Shown in pieces: positions 1-13,750 of a stretch of 64,000 bases of DNA. The notes beneath the pieces were generated by a model, which saw only the letters and a program-made list of their open reading frames with translations, did not search any database and had not been told where the DNA came from. The number at the start of each line of letters is the position of its first letter. Positions within the stretch are counted from its first letter, which is position 1. The stretch comes from Luscinia megarhynchos. Its lineage: Eukaryota; Chordata; Aves; Passeriformes; Turdidae. The translations under genes were made by a program, and so were the position numbers. The DNA is taken from positions 8,292,146 to 8,356,145 of the forward strand of contig JAPFBE010000002.1 of NCBI GenBank assembly GCA_034336665.1. The letters run 5' to 3'.

Positions 1-726
1 CCATGCAGCACTACAGACTTAGGACAGGCTAGTTGGAAAATTGCCCTCAGAAAATTGCTTGGGGGTGCTGGTTGACAGCAGCTGGACATGTGACAGCATA
101 TTCCCAGGTGTCCAAGATCAGTGGCATCCTGGCCTATGTGACCAGCAGAGTGGCCAGCAGGACCAAGGCAGTGATTGTACCCCTGTGGTTGGCAATGCTG
201 GGGATGCACCTCGAATCTGGTGTTCATTTCTGGTCCATCACTACAAGAAAGACATTGAAGTGCTGCAGGGTCTCCAGAGAAGGGCCCATGGAGCTGGTGA
301 AGGGTTTGGAGCACAAGTGTTATGAGGAGTGCCTGAGAGAGCTTGGGATTGTTTAGAGTGGAGGAGTTTCAGGGCAGACCTCATGGCTCTCTACAAGTGA
401 GCAAAAGGAGGTTATAGACAGGTGGGAGTCTGTGTCTTCTCCCAGATATCAAGTTACCGGACAAGAGAAAATGGCTTCAAGTTACTCCAGGGGAATTTTA
501 GAATGAATTTTAGGAAAAATTTCTTCATATAACAGGTTATCAATCATTGGAACAGGTTGCTCAGGGAGGGAAGTGGTTGAGTCACCATTCCTAGAGGTAA
601 TTTTAAAAAGTGTAGATATGGTACTTAGGGCCATGGTTTAGTGTTGGACTTGGCAGTATTAGGTTAATGGCTGGACTTGAGGATCTCATAGATATTATTC
701 AAACTAAATGATTCTATGATTCTATA
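1..726 (+). mobile_element. CR1 LINE, 3' end (cut by window start)
   Basis: This is the C-terminal coding part and 3' UTR of a CR1 non-LTR retrotransposon. Around 61-340, in shifting frames, the sequence matches the CR1 ORF2 C-terminus: a stretch reading like 'LGVLVDS', then one like 'HYKKDIEVL', then one like 'KGLEHKCYEECLRELGIV' at 300-354. The 3' UTR follows and ends near 705-726 in overlapping ATTCTATGATTCTAT repeats, the CR1 3' hallmark. Stops and frameshifts interrupt the reading frame, so it is a dead fragment. The 5' part lies outside the window or was never copied, because CR1 insertions are usually 5'-truncated. The exact subfamily is not assigned. Confidence 0.93.
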
Positions 727-2414
727 AAGCCACTATTCATTCCTTCTTGTATGTATGTTCCCTGTTCCTCTTCTAAACAGCCTTTTAAATGAAAATAAGT
801 AAGTTGTGTTGTGTTAAGCAGACTATGCTGCAGGGCTGCTCACCAAGGTCTCTGTTTCTGCATTAGCATGACCATGGAGATGGACATTTGCTACAGAGAA
901 GACTAACACTAATTGAGTAAAAGAAAAAGATAAGATGCCCCTTGATTCAAGATTATGTTGTTCAGCCAACAACATTTCAGAAACATTTGCTGGCTTCATA
1001 GCTAGCTGCAGAAACTGGTTATAGGCTATAAGGCCCCAAAAAACTCGATGAGACTTCTAAAAGACCTTAGAGTTGTTCATGTACTCTGAATTAAATTCAC
1101 AAAAGAAATACTTACAAGATATTCTCAAGAAGTCAAAACAAGAAAAACTCTACCAGTAACTACAAAAAATCAAGGAAACTTTGGTAAAAAGTAGAAGGCA
1201 ACATTCAATCAACATAAAACACTTCTCAAAGCATTAACTTCTCCCATTCAACTTAGTAAATGCAAAGCCTGTTTGATTTTAAGTTACTCAAAAATTCCAG
1301 GAAGAAAGAATTAAAAGAAGAAAGACAGAAAAAATATAAACCCCTCACTCATGATTCCAGTGGTGTTCCGTTGATAGAAATTCTGAGAGGAGATAGGGTC
1401 AAGACATGCTAACCACATGTTCAGCCTTAAATACTCCTTTGCTTCTTGGGCACTTCCCCCAGTTGGCAATTCTGGTCATTTGGCCACTTAGAAGCTGGGT
1501 TAGGGGCACCAGGGTGAGATGTGGAGCATAGCCTGCAGTGTGCCAGGGACTGGCCGCCACTGCCAGCTGGGATATAGGCTCTGGGTGAGGGGTGTAGAGG
1601 GCAGGTAGCTGCCTCACCAGGACAAGGCCCCTTCCCTCCCACACATGCATCCCAAAATGTCTTAAGACATCAGTCTTTCCAGTTTCTCACATGGGCTCAG
1701 TACACTTATGGGACATTTATATTTTCCAGTCCATATTTGTTCAGATTCTTTTTTGGAGAGTGGAATGAGGACAGAAGAAAGGGAAGCTGGCATTTATATT
1801 CATGCTTGGATTGAAAAAAACCTCCTATGAGTGGAGTGTATTCAGCCTGTTACTTCAATTGCCAGTCAGTTATGCTATGCTTGTTTGTCAGACAATTGTT
1901 TTCACGATACATATAAAGTACTGTTTTATCCTGTTGTAAAATATGTTCTGCATAGGTGAAGCAAATAATTAGATAGATTAAGTCTATATGAAAGCCATGT
2001 CAAGAAAAAGCACTCCACAGTAACAAGCTGGAGCTGTGCTGCCACTAATTTGAAAAGAAATAATGAAATATGCAGGCTTTAAAAGGTTTTAGCAAATATC
2101 ACTACTCTGGGGGGATGAAAGATGACAGAGGAAGTTTTGTATCACTACTGTAATTTACTAGATAGTGTAAAATCAATATTGCTTTCCCAGTGAGAGGCAG
2201 CATTGTGCTTTTTGTTCCCATATGGCGTAAGTATAAGCGTTAGAATAGTACCAGTTCACATTCTTCAGTTTTATAGATTTTCCAAGTCTTACTTCAAGTC
2301 TTAATTTCGTTCCTCTCCATGATTAGTGCCTCTCTAATTATGCTAAATACAAAAGACTTTTTGCATTTCTTCTCCACACTGTTACTCTATTTTCTTCCTG
2401 TAAATTACAGACTG
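727..2414. other. Unique DNA, no gene seen
   Basis: AT-rich sequence with short open frames only. A GC-richer patch lies at about 1440-1650 and is listed separately. I see no splice-flanked conserved frame, RNA gene or recognisable transposon. Confidence 0.6.
1440..1650. other. GC-rich patch of unknown origin
   Basis: About 210 bp clearly richer in G and C than the AT-rich flanks. Both strands carry short overlapping open frames (up to 83 codons on minus, 1399-1650), which is expected where stop codons are depleted by base composition. It could be an old repeat or LTR fragment, but I recognise no family. Confidence 0.3.
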
Positions 2415-3995
2415 GTAAGGATGTCACTGTTGTGAGGCTGAGATACTGAACACTTTCTTTGCTTCAGTCTTCACTGCCTGACCTAAAAGACAAGGGAGAA
2501 GGTCTAGAGGAACATGGACTTTCCCTTGGTTAAGGACACTTGGGTTAGAAGCCATTTACCCAAACTTGGCATTTATAAGTCCATGGTCCCTGATGGGATA
2601 CACCCACCAGTGTTGAATGAACTTGTGGACTATTGCTAGGGCACTCTTAATCACCTTTGAAACCCTGGCATGAAATCATGGCAGTCTGGAGAGGTACCTG
2701 AGACTTGAACGCAGCAAGTGTCACTCCAGTCTTGAAAAATGACAGGAAGGAGTACCCAGGGAACAACAGTCCTGTCAGCCTCACCTCAATCCCTGCATGT
2801 GGAAGACAAGGAGCTGATTTGTCAGGATAGAGTCACCAAAGGGAAATAATGCCTAACCAACGTGACTGCTTACTACAGTGGGACAAGTGGCTGGATAGAT
2901 GAGGGAGAGCAGTGGTTGTTGTACACCTGGATTTCAGCACAGCTATTGACACTGTCTCTCAGGATGTCCTCAAGGGAAGTGGCTATTAGGTAAACGTTCC
3001 ATGTACAATATTGAGAAACTGACTGAACTGCAGATCTCAGAGGGTTGTGATCAGTGGCACAGGGTCTAGTTTGAAGCCTGTAGCTAGTAGTGCTCCTCAG
3101 GGTCCCCTACTGGCTCCAGTATTTAACTTATTCATCAAAGGCTTGGTTGAAGAGGTAGCATCCTCAGCAAGTGCACTGATGACCAAACTTGGAGGGCTGG
3201 CCAATACCCAGAGTGCTGGGCAGCCCTTAAGAAGAACCTGAGCAGCATGGAGAGGTGGGCAGAATGGAATCCTGAAATGCAGCGAAGGCCAGTGTGGTAT
3301 CCTGTGTCTGGGAAACAATAACCCCATGCACCAATACAGACTGTGGGCTGACCATCTGGAAAGCAGCTCTGTGGAGAAGGATCCATGGGTCCTGGTTGAC
3401 AAGAGCCAGCACTGTACCCCTGTGGCCAAGAAGGCCAGTGGTATCCTGGGGTGCATTAGGAAGAGCATTGACAGCAGGTTGAGGGAGGTGATCCTGCTCC
3501 TCTACTCAGCCCAGCTGAGGAAGATCTGGAGAGTTGTGTCCAGTTCTGGGCTCTTCAGTACAAGACAGACAATGAGATCCTGGAACCAAAGGAAGTCAGT
3601 GAAGAATATGAGGGCACTGGAACATCTCATTTATGAGGAAAGGCTGAAGGAGCTGGGCCTGTTTAGCTTGGAGAATAGATGACTGAGAGGGAACCTATCA
3701 ATATCTGTAAGTGTCTGATGTATTTGAAGGGAGGGTGTCAAGACAAGCAGAAACTGATGCACAGGAAGTTTTATCTGAACATAAGGAAGAACTTCTTTAC
3801 TGTGAGGGTAAAAACAGACTGAGCACTGGAACAAGTTGCCCAGAGAGGTTGTAAAGTCTCCTTTCCTGAGGATATTCAAAAACCATCTGGACACAATCCT
3901 GAGTATCCTGCTCTAGGGGAACTCTACCTGAGCAGGGATGTTGGACTAGAGGATTCACTGTGATTCCTTCCTACCTTACCCATTCTGTGATTCTT
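2415..3995 (+). mobile_element. CR1 LINE, reverse transcriptase to 3' end
   Basis: A long but decayed CR1 copy. It begins just before the reverse transcriptase domain (sequence matching the ORF2 linker near 2440-2480). It continues through RT fingers and palm: a 'LDFS..IDTVS' motif at about 2927-2962 corresponds to the motif A block that carries a catalytic aspartate. A stretch at 3047-3241 contains 'ISGTGSSLKPV' and 'APQGPLLAPVFNLFI'. The ORF2 C-terminus lies at 3326-3682 ('GILGCIRKSID', 'LEHLIYEERLKELGLFSLE'). The 3' UTR ends at about 3980-3995 with 'CCATTCTGTGATTCTTT'. Frameshifts and stops occur throughout. The ADD catalytic block expected between 3130 and 3200 is badly degraded. No ORF1 or endonuclease is present, consistent with 5' truncation. 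Confidence 0.93.
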
Positions 3996-6086
3996 TTATC
4001 ATGACTCTGACAGCGATTAAACAGTCTGTTTCAGCTGTGGACTATAGGATATATTTTTTTAAAGCACAACTCTAAGCACATATAAGGTGCATGTACATGG
4101 ACTTAGCCAAAGGACAACTTTGGATAATTGTTAAGAACATATTTTGAATGTGCACACTGCCTTCACAAGAGAAATTGGGCAACCATACTAGTTAGGCCCT
4201 TTCCAGCAGCTGGCTAGTATTTGGCAGGCTCACTACAGTGAATGTTGCTTTGACAGACAGATGTTTCAGAGTTCATGTGCTGATGGAAGGAAACAGCACT
4301 GATTACCCTCTACCAGATACCTGTTGCAAATAAGCCAAATTAATCAGCTCTCTAGTCAGAAAAATCTGGACAACAAAATGCAGCTAGAAGATTTCTAACC
4401 CCTGCCCCATGTTCTGGATCTGGGAGCAGGATTATATGATGAAGCTGTTTTGTTTTCCTAGTAAATGCCAGCCTTTCATGGCTAACTGGCTGGCCTCTTG
4501 GTGCAATGTGTTATTGTTCTGTCCCAAATGAAAGCATGCTGGATGGAATCAGGAATGTGGGGCTAACTGCCAAGGAAAACATTTCTGTGGCCTAAAAACC
4601 TGCCACCACTCAGCACCTGTCTGGGCATGAATTGAACATTGTAGCACTTGATCCAGGGCAGTCAGACCGAGAGATGTGTGAAATTTTTAGCTGTGTTATT
4701 CTCAGTACTTAAACACTCTCCTGGGAAAAAAAACATACAAAGCACATTAGCTTAACCCTTTTTGTGGAAAGCAGGCAGCCAAAAGTGAGGCTTGCTCACT
4801 TACTTCTCCACCTCTTATTTGTGGAAAACGGGTAGAAATAAAACACTTGCAAATCAATGCAAATTCCTGTTTGGTTAGAGGCACTGGAGGATGATGGAAA
4901 CTGGGGAAATAGGGAAATAAATAGGGAAAAAATTAGGGAAAAAATAGGGAAAAAAAGCAGGGGGAGAGAGACATGGATTTCAGCCTACAAGTGCACATTG
5001 CATTCAATTCAGGGTAATATTCCAGTTAGCATTTACTTCTTACAAAGAAATTCTATTTGTAACGGCTCAGCTGTGGTAATTTGTGGCAGAAGAATGATTT
5101 TGAATAGAGGGAGGGCAAGGAGTTAAAGTGGCTGAAAGCAGGAATGCCAGAGATATAACAGACTTCTTGCAAGAGAGTGAAGCTATTGTCCATAAGATGA
5201 TGTTGTAGATCATCCAGGAATCTGAGCATTCAGGGTCCAAGCCAACAGTCACCTTTGGGCAGTAGAATTGGGGTGGGGGATGAATCCAGGGCTGAGCTGA
5301 CTTGTCCTATGCAACTGCACTCTGGATTGGTGCTGATGCAAGTGTGTATAAGGAAATACACTTGTGACACATCTATCTGTGTAGAATTGTGCATTGAAGT
5401 TGGACTCCACTCAAAGCAGTGTTCATTTACAATTTATATTTCAGCACAAATATGTAATTTTCTTTAAGGGATACCAATAAAATTTCCCCAACAGTTCCCT
5501 TTTCCTATTTTGATTCTTCCTGATACAGTGACTCAGCATTAAACATGAAACAAACAGTAAATAATATGCAGGAAAATTCTGGAGTTACAGACAGTGTAGT
5601 TTCACTTGTCTGATCATAATTTAAGATTCCTAATGGACCTGAAATTATCTACAGAAGTCAGCCATTCCCCATGAAAGTGTCTGTGAGAACTGCTTTAAAG
5701 AAAACAGTTAAGTAAAATACAAAACAGATTATGTAAGTGCTAAGATAGTGATGGGTAGATTGCTTGCATTGCACATGAACTCTCATCCTTGCTCTCACCT
5801 TAAACATTATCTGAACTCTGAAACTTTAAAAATCAGTTCGACTAACTGATACATATACACATTCCTTCATAATTTTTATTTTCACTTCTTGAATTACTCT
5901 AAAAGCAGAACACAAGAAATAGAGAATAAGATATTTTTCTGTATCTATAGCAGGTTTGAATGAGTATTTTTGCTTCAGAATGCTTGATTTCGGTTCTTGC
6001 TGTCATGAATAGCAATGTAACTACCTAAATTAACTTGTATTGTCTTACTCAAAATAAGAATAATTTTTTTCACATCTCAGAGTCTT

Positions 6087-6172
6087 TGTTGTTTTGTTGG
6101 GTTTTTTTTTGTGAAAGTGGTTTTTTTTTTTTTTTGGTTTGGTTTGGTTAGTTTTTTTTTTTATTTTTCCCT
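6087..6172. repeat. Poly-T / TTTGG low-complexity tract
   Basis: Runs of T up to 15 bases are broken by GTTTTG, GGTTTGGTTTGG and similar pieces. It could be an old poly-A tail read on the opposite strand, but no adjacent retroposed body is recognisable. Confidence 0.8.
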
Positions 6173-6663
6173 CCTCACAAACCACTGTATATCTGCTGGA
6201 GAATGCCATGCTTTGAAGAAAAATATCTATAGTTCAATACGCACTTGACACTTCCTCTCAAATCCTCTGTGCTGTTTTCCAGCCTTATGCATTCAAAATC
6301 TCATTAAAAAAATGGGATAACCTGAAGGGTTTTGTATCAAAAATCATTACAGATACAGTAAAATCAACATCAAGCACTTTCAAATATATTGCCATTATCA
6401 AACATAAATACTAGTATACTATTAACATTAATATGAAATATATGCTATGATTCGATATTTATTATTAACAAAAATTCCCAGAAACATTAACAGTGGTAAA
6501 ACAAGAGACTTTTCAGCATTTTCATGTAATTTGCACTTAGTTGTGTAAAAGGATGATATTCATAACACAAAGGACTACTTTTCTATAGCATGACTATTGG
6601 AATTAATTTACTGCTTGTTTGGTTACAAAAAAAAAAATTGGAAGTGCTTTGATATAGATTAGG

Positions 6664-6693
6664 TGGAATGGAATGGAATGGAACGGAATGGAA
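6664..6693 (+). repeat. GGAAT pentanucleotide repeat
   Basis: About six units of GGAAT, one changed to GGAAC. It is a short microsatellite and no satellite array extends from it. Confidence 0.85.
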
Positions 6694-7439
6694 AAATAAT
6701 TTGACCTACTTGTAACTGCATTTTGTTGCTGTTTTGAAGTTTATACTTCATCAAAGAGTGTTTTTGAGATTTTAGGAATATGGTGCTTTGGAGGGGAAGA
6801 ATCTGAGCTCTATAAGATTGCACTTCAAAAGTCTTGTATTTCATCTTGCAGTTGTACTCATATGCATACGTTAATTTAAAAAAAATTTATATGCTGTTAA
6901 ATGGAAGTTTTATTACTTGTTATCTATGTGGAGAAAAAGTGTACACTGAGAAATCTTTAATATTTTTACTTCTTTTTTTCTCTCTTTGTCAGCCAAATTT
7001 TTGTTGAATTCACCCTTTTCCAACAAGGTAGACATTGGTAGAAAAAATTGTACTTAAATAGTCTAGAAAAAAATATTTAAACATCATGTTTTGAGACATA
7101 ATTCCTGCACTAATCCTGGAAATCCTTTCAACATCATCAGTTGTATTTTACAGAGAGAAATCCAGCAGCACAATATTTAGAATGTGTTGTGATGGGGAAG
7201 ATTTGGATTAATAATCTGGTTTCTTTCTTGTCAGGAGAAGAATTGCGATCTAATAATTAAATACATGTAATGAAAAATAACAGCAAACTGTTATGAAGTT
7301 TTACTTGCTTGGACCTTTAAAATTTGTTCTTTTGTTTCTATGTTAACACACTTTTTATTGGTGTCTTAGGCTATAATGTAAGATGTAACCAAAAGTATGT
7401 ATTCTATCACCATATGTTAAAACCTGGTGGAGTAGTGTT

Positions 7440-7905
7440 CTTTATCTCTTCCATGACCCATCCCTCACAACTCTGGGGGCTATCTCTGCTAATGGGCCAT
7501 CAAGTCTTGCTGCATGACACATAAAATTACATAGTCTCGTTGTGGGATGCTCTGCCCAGGGGAAGAACCAAGAATTTCCTACCTGGATATAATCTGAGGT
7601 TAGGAACACCACAGGGGCCTTATCCACTGAATTCCCAGAGGAAGACCAGACCCTTCTACACCACCACTGGACCTTCAGAGGAAGACCACACCCTTTTTCT
7701 GGTTCAACAGAACCACACCTGCCACTCCAGGAGGACTGCAGCCACCATTTAATCAGACTGCTACCAACACCCTGACCAATAGTGTCAGGTTGTCTTCTCA
7801 CTCTGTCAGTCTTTTTATACTACTGCATTTATTTAAATTTTCTTATTAAATTGTCGCTCTGACTTGGGATCTCTGACTGGTTTTCTTTCAAACTAGTCAA
7901 TTGGT
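7440..7905 (+). mobile_element. Probable solo LTR of an endogenous retrovirus
   Basis: A moderately GC-rich block in AT-rich flanks. From memory it resembles a dispersed bird LTR family, perhaps ERVL-like. Near 7620-7700 two phrases with 'GAGGAAGACCA' sit about 50 bp apart. A possible ATTAAA polyadenylation signal lies at 7845-7850, followed by a T/G-rich stretch and a short U5-like tail. No gag, pol or env sequence adjoins it, so it would be a solo LTR. I could not fix the TG/CA ends or a target-site duplication. The overlapping open frames (7442-7801 minus, 7540-7752 plus) are not genes. The family assignment is recollection, not a search result. Confidence 0.55.
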
Positions 7906-9256
7906 TTTCCTCCAAAGAGAAAAGAGTTGATTGAGGTAAAGGTATGATATATGCTCTATGTTTCATATTTTTTAGGTATACTGAAGGTAAGATAATCTAA
8001 TAAAGCATAGGAGGATTGAAGGTAACCTTTGTCTTGTCAAGTCCTCTAGGGTTGGGTCATCACAATTGTTCTGATTTTGGAATATATCTGATAGAACAAT
8101 TCTGAAAAAAAGGTGTCACCACAACTTAGGTCCTAATACCTGGCTATCTGTGATGTTTCTTCAAATCTGTGCTTATGTAAATACAAATTAAATAAAGGAC
8201 AAGAGTCTCAACATCTGTCAAGAAGTTAAACTGGCCTCTGCCTACTAAAGAATATAAATCCCCTTTGCCATTTTCAAAGCTGAAATAAAAAGAAAGCCTT
8301 TATCCCAATGTCAGGTAATTCGAACTTTAGGCACTTGCTGTTTAAATTCTTCAAAATAAATTTTCAGTTGAATCTACCAGAGTGGAGATTTGCTACATCT
8401 ACTGCGATCAAAACATTTTTCTTCTTTCATTTCAACCTTTAATTAACCTGAAATCTTTTACTGGTTGGCAGTTCTGAAACTATGCACCTAGATTTTCCAC
8501 TGGTGAATTTCGGACCGATGTCAATCAGTGTCATAAAATTTTTAATGTATCCCCTTGATAATTCTGGTCTGAATTTGCATTTGCAAATGTGAAGAAGCCA
8601 CATAAACCTCCCACAGATCTGTTTGTTGTAACAACAGTAACTGAACCCATCAAGTTTTATTTTTTAATGAAAGATATCTTAAAGAAATCCAACAAATATA
8701 GTTCTGTCTACTAAATCAAATAGTTCTTTTCAGAGAGAAATAGGAAAGGGTAGTCTTTATTTTCTTTCAATGTTTCCTCTGCCATGTGATCAAAATAGAT
8801 CAGGAACTGGTTAATAAAGCAAAGGCATTTCCTTTAGCTTGTAGCAGTGAGCTTTAGGATTCACAAAGTTGTAATTTTCACTGTCTGAAAATGGACTGCT
8901 GGCTCTCTGCAGAGAGGATTGCTGTGGTTGACACAATTATGGCATGCTAAAGGAAGGTGATTTGCTATTCAAGATCATCTTTCATCCTCCTGCTAGGGCC
9001 TGTAAACGGTTTCCCTTTTCTCTTCAAATGTGCTGTGTTTAGTGTCAGCAAAAGTACATCTTCAAAAAGAATGGGAATGGAGCGCAACAGAAGACTTCCT
9101 GGACAAGCTGAGGGTAAACATACTTAGCAATGAAAACAAGGATGATGAATGATTGACAGAGTAATTGCCAAACCTGCATGAGACTGAGGATGCTAGGGTC
9201 AGTAGGCTAGCTCTTTTGGTAAAGTAAGGTTTTTGCCTTGCTTGTATATGGAATTC

Positions 9257-9303
9257 CGAAAAAAAAGAAGGAAGAAAAAGAAAGAAAAAAAAAGAAAAAG
9301 AGA
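9257..9303 (+). repeat. A/G purine-rich run
   Basis: Nearly pure A and G over about 45 bases (GAAAAAAAAGAAGG-like). Low complexity. Confidence 0.8.
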
Positions 9304-11361
9304 AATGTTCAGAGGTCCAGGAAGTAGCATAAGTGTTTTGTCTCATGGTCTTGACAGTGATGTGAGAGCTAGTATCTTCTCATGTGTGGAGTAGTTATTT
9401 TTGTTAATACTGATTCATATCAGCATGCAAAGGCCACTAAATTATGGAAAACATTACTTTTTATATCCTTTACAATGTTTCAGAAGCATTTAAAGAACCC
9501 CAATGGAATAAAGGTTGTCCATTCAGACCACACCATTGTGAGTCAAAACCTGTCCTTGAGAAGTGTTGGCAGAGCCTCAGGCCTCCTGTGTCCCAATGCA
9601 GTGCCCTGTCCTGGCAACACTTCCTCTAATTATAATGCACAGGAGTCGTATTGCAGTCAATGAAGCTTAAATAGAATTTGCATAATTCACAGCATTGAAG
9701 AGATTGGATTCTCAGTTTATAAGAATAGAGAAGACAATGGGAATTTAAAAATACAATTTTTTTAGTTTTTCCAGGATTCAAATGACCTTGACTCTCAGCC
9801 AAGAACATTCCAAGTGAGCTAACGGCAGGAAACACATCCAATGTTGAGATCATCTTTGCAATAAGATAACAATTTAATTTCATTTGTGAAGGTCATCCAA
9901 CCTTGTTTAAGGACAGTGTTAGTGTACAGTGTGTTCACATATTTTAATGTCACAGTGTGAAAGACATAAAAAGGAGTCCAAGAACCAGGATACAACTACT
10001 CTAAGAAAGTGTTACAAAATGATGCAATAGCATTCCTTACAAAATATGACAATGAAATGTCAGAGTTCATAGGCATCATTTTAACATTAAAGTCTAACTT
10101 TGAATTTCTTCATTTAAGTCCATATTTTCCCCACTATATACAGGTGTTCAAACTCACTGTACATTTGGAATCAGAAACCATTTTGAGAAGTCATTAAAGA
10201 CATTCTCAAACTGCTCAGAGTAGTCATATTTGACTTATTGGAAACCAGAGAAAAACCGCAGAAAGATGATTTGGAATAAAAGTGCAAAAGAAGCAGTCCT
10301 ACTCCTCTGTTAAATTTCGGTTTTGATCTATTTAATTATGCAATCATGCGTCTTCAGATTGTGCAGACTGGGATCAAGGAGATGACAAGCACTAGGGAAG
10401 GCACCTTTTTTTGTACAGTTCCACCACAATGCATGCATGAAAACATGCCTTTAGCTTAAACTTATCAAGTGGTGGCTGTGCCGTGGCACTTGGCTGTGAA
10501 CTGGAGGGACAGAAGTGTAGGAGCAGTTTTCTCTGCCTCTTTGCATGGCTGAGTGAGATGATTTCTTTGACTGCTTCTCCCACATATGCCTGTGGATGCC
10601 CCTCAGATTCTGTGAATAGGTGGAAAGGAGACAGACCTATTAGAATCTCACTAATCTGTGTGAAATATTTTTCAAGAAAATTACTTTTAATTTTTGGAAG
10701 GTAACAATTGCTTGGGAAAAAAAGGAGTAGAGGTAGCAGCAGATTTAACAAATCAAAGTTGTGTACAGATAGCTTCCTGTTTTCCAGAATCCTAAACAGA
10801 CCAGAAAAGTTTTCCTTTTAATAGCTTATTTTGAATTTATTCAGATAAAATATGTATTGGAAAGCTGAGAGAGGGAGAAATTAGGGACAAAAATGTAATT
10901 TCAGTTATATTTAACAGGTCACAATGACTCTTGTCTTCCTGTCTTCCAAATCTTTCAGTCTTGAGAGTTAAGAGGAAAGTTTTACTTAGACAAATTAAGT
11001 GGTGTGATGAATTATAACAGTGATTTGAGACAAAGAAGAGTCTTTCTGTCACTCTTCTCACTCTCTTTGATTTGCTGAATATAAATATGTTTATTGTGGG
11101 GTGGGAAATAACTACCTTTTTTAGATGATGTTGACGAAGAAGAGGTGAACTAGAAGATCCTTAAAGACTTCACAAATCAAAGAGGGTTTTCATGCCATTT
11201 GTGGAGGCAGAATTTGGAAAATACTAGCAAGCCAACTTGTGGAATGAGGAAGAAGCATGCTTTGCTTTCAAGGGACTTCAAGTTAGACAGACCACATGCC
11301 TTTATCAGTAGTTTTTGTTTTCTAAATTTTGTAATTAAAGAGTATGATTTCTCTTCCCTCT

Positions 11362-11398
11362 TTTGTTTTGTTTTGTTTTGGTTTTGGTTTTGTTTTGT
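11362..11398 (+). repeat. TTTTG pentanucleotide repeat
   Basis: About seven TTTTG or TTTGG units in a row. A simple repeat, possibly a decayed retroposon tail. Confidence 0.85.
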
Positions 11399-12164
11399 AG
11401 AGCCAATTCTGATTTTACAAAGACAACAATTTAGGACTCATACTACTACAGTAAGAGGAGCTGTGCAATGAAGAAATAATTTCAGGGAGTTGATCAGTTG
11501 ATAAGCCATTGATAATCATATTTAATTGTATGTTCATCTTCTTTCTTGGGCTCTATATCAGTATGTGCCACTGTGCCATTTCTGAAAGAAAAGTGTTTTT
11601 AATATTTATTAAAGGAAACTCAGTAAAACTCATTTTACATGACTAGTATTATACAGTAACAAAAACACTGAATCTGTTCAAGCCTACCTTGTCCTACCTT
11701 GATTTTTCTGTTTTCAAAGTCTTGTAATTGCAGGTACTGAAGTTATTTCTACATGGCAGTGTCCAGATCTGGTGATTCACTGAAGAATTGGTAGCTGAAT
11801 AGCTGCAAAAGCCACCACTCATGCTCTCTCAACGTTCTTAATTTTGAAAGTGACAGGAAAATAATTTTTCTCCTGGCTATTAAGTGAGTACACTTGCTAG
11901 AATGACTGTTCCAAGTAGTCCTGGTTCCAGAGAAGACGGCTAAGTTTCTGCAGTATCCAGGAAGGGGTGTAGCCAGGATCTGGAGATTTTTTGGTTTCAT
12001 TTCATATCTGGGGTCAGGGGGAAGGGATTCTCTGTCTCTTCCAGGGAGAAGAGCTCCCTTCCTGCCAAGAAAACATGGGAGAGGAAGCCATCTAGTATTT
12101 GTTTTATTGTCATGGACGCTTCTGTGTAAAGTGTTTCTTCATCTTATACCTTTAGTTATTAATA

Positions 12165-12181
12165 TTGTTGTTGTTGTTGTT
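12165..12181 (+). repeat. TTG trinucleotide repeat
   Basis: Five TTG units. A short microsatellite. Confidence 0.8.
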
Positions 12182-13750
12182 CATTTTCTTACCTCATTGC
12201 TGTTTCCAGTAAATTGTTTTTATCTCAACCTGTGCTCTTTTACCTTTTGTGCCTTCATTTGGAGGGGGAGATGTGGTGGTGTGGTTTTAGTGTGAAAATT
12301 AACTTAGAATACCATTCCTAAACCACAACACAAATCCAACTGCATATTATTAATTTTCAGTTGTTTTCAGATTGCATTTTCCTCCCAAATGCTCACTGCA
12401 ATATCCTTCTATTCTCTGCATTCCTTTAGGCATTTCATTCGGATGTTTCAAGCTCAAAGATTGTTGCCTGTGTGAGTGCACCTACCAGGGCAAGTGAGTA
12501 CAGTTCTAAGCACATTCTTATGTATATTGTCCTAAGTCCCTCTGCTAGTTGCTATTGTGTGATTGAACACACAGTTCTGGCTTCAAAAATTTCCTTTAGG
12601 GGCTCTGTAAATACTGAAAAAGCCACCATCATGAGTCATTTGTAGAATCAACATTCCATTAAAACTTCTGGCTAAATTGATACTGTAAGTATCAAATTTG
12701 GTACTGTGAATGTCTTATAATCTTGCTGAAATGCATACACCATCAGAGTTATTTAAATAGATGCTTAGAACTTGCACAAATAGGAATCGGACAATTTGTA
12801 TGGCACCTTTTTTTGTCAGAAAATAAAAATCTGGTTATTCACAGGAAATTGCCTATTTAGATATAATTTTTTTAACCATTTAAACAGATAAAGACCCTCT
12901 ATTGACTGCAGACCACCAGGAATAAGTTCCAAGCTAAACAGTGGACCACAGATTCAGTTTAAAATTCATGTGTTGTTTTCACGACTTTAGATGCCTGCCA
13001 GTATTTTTGCTGATTGATTTTCACTGCTGTCATGAGCTATAAAACTGAGACCCACAGGGGCCAGTAGCTATAACAAAAAAGTGTCTTTTATAAGACCTTG
13101 CCTGTCCTGAAAGCTCTGGTTAAGTTACTATGTGACTCTACAGAAATGGAGACTCTGTCATGGCTCAGTAATATGGTTTTTTTTCAGGTGCCTAAAATAC
13201 ACATATATTGCTGCCTTGTAGCCAAGGATTCCCAGTGCTTTTGTGACTGACAAACTCCATAGTCACCAGACTGTATTCTCATAATACTTTATAGCAGTTT
13301 AGCTCTTTTTCTCGTGAGTTGATAGCCAGGTTCTGTGGCTTTCTCATACTAGCTGCTCTAGGACTATAAATTTGGATGTCCTGGTTATTGCTAACATAGT
13401 ATTTACCTATAGCTTGGATAGTAAAATTTGGGTAGTTGTGTCTTGACAGTTATATTTAGTGATAATGATGCAGGAAGCACAAAGGAATTCAGATAATCAA
13501 ATAGGATTCTAAGAGTGAGCTGTTTTAAAATTTGCTGGCAGTTTTCCAAACATATTTGTGTTAAAGTTTTTCAATTTATTTTTTTTAATATATGCACTTT
13601 TATTTTAATTTTAAGGATTTTTTAAGATGATGACTGCTTTTGAATGTGTGTCATTTTTTCCCCACATACCCTAGTGAGAAATATGAATATATCTTAGTAG
13701 TCTAGGTGACTCTGTGAACTCATGATTTGCCTTCCATGTGCTCCTATTTT

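Larger units (their letters stand above)
3996..7439. other. Unique DNA with minor simple repeats
   Basis: No recognisable gene or transposon. The stretch holds GGGAAAAA-type purine runs near 4910-4955, a poly-T/TTTGG tract at 6087-6172 and a short GGAAT repeat at 6664-6693. The open frames are short and look accidental. Confidence 0.6.
7906..13750. other. Unique DNA, no gene seen
   Basis: A long AT-rich interval without recognisable transposons. Simple repeats are a purine run at 9257-9303, a TTTTG run at 11362-11398 and a TTG run near 12165-12181. Open frames up to 119 codons (10392-10751 minus) have no recognisable motifs or exon-like borders. Confidence 0.55.

Noticed and set aside
3097..3468. 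123-codon minus frame
   Set aside because: The antisense shadow of CR1 ORF2 on the plus strand.
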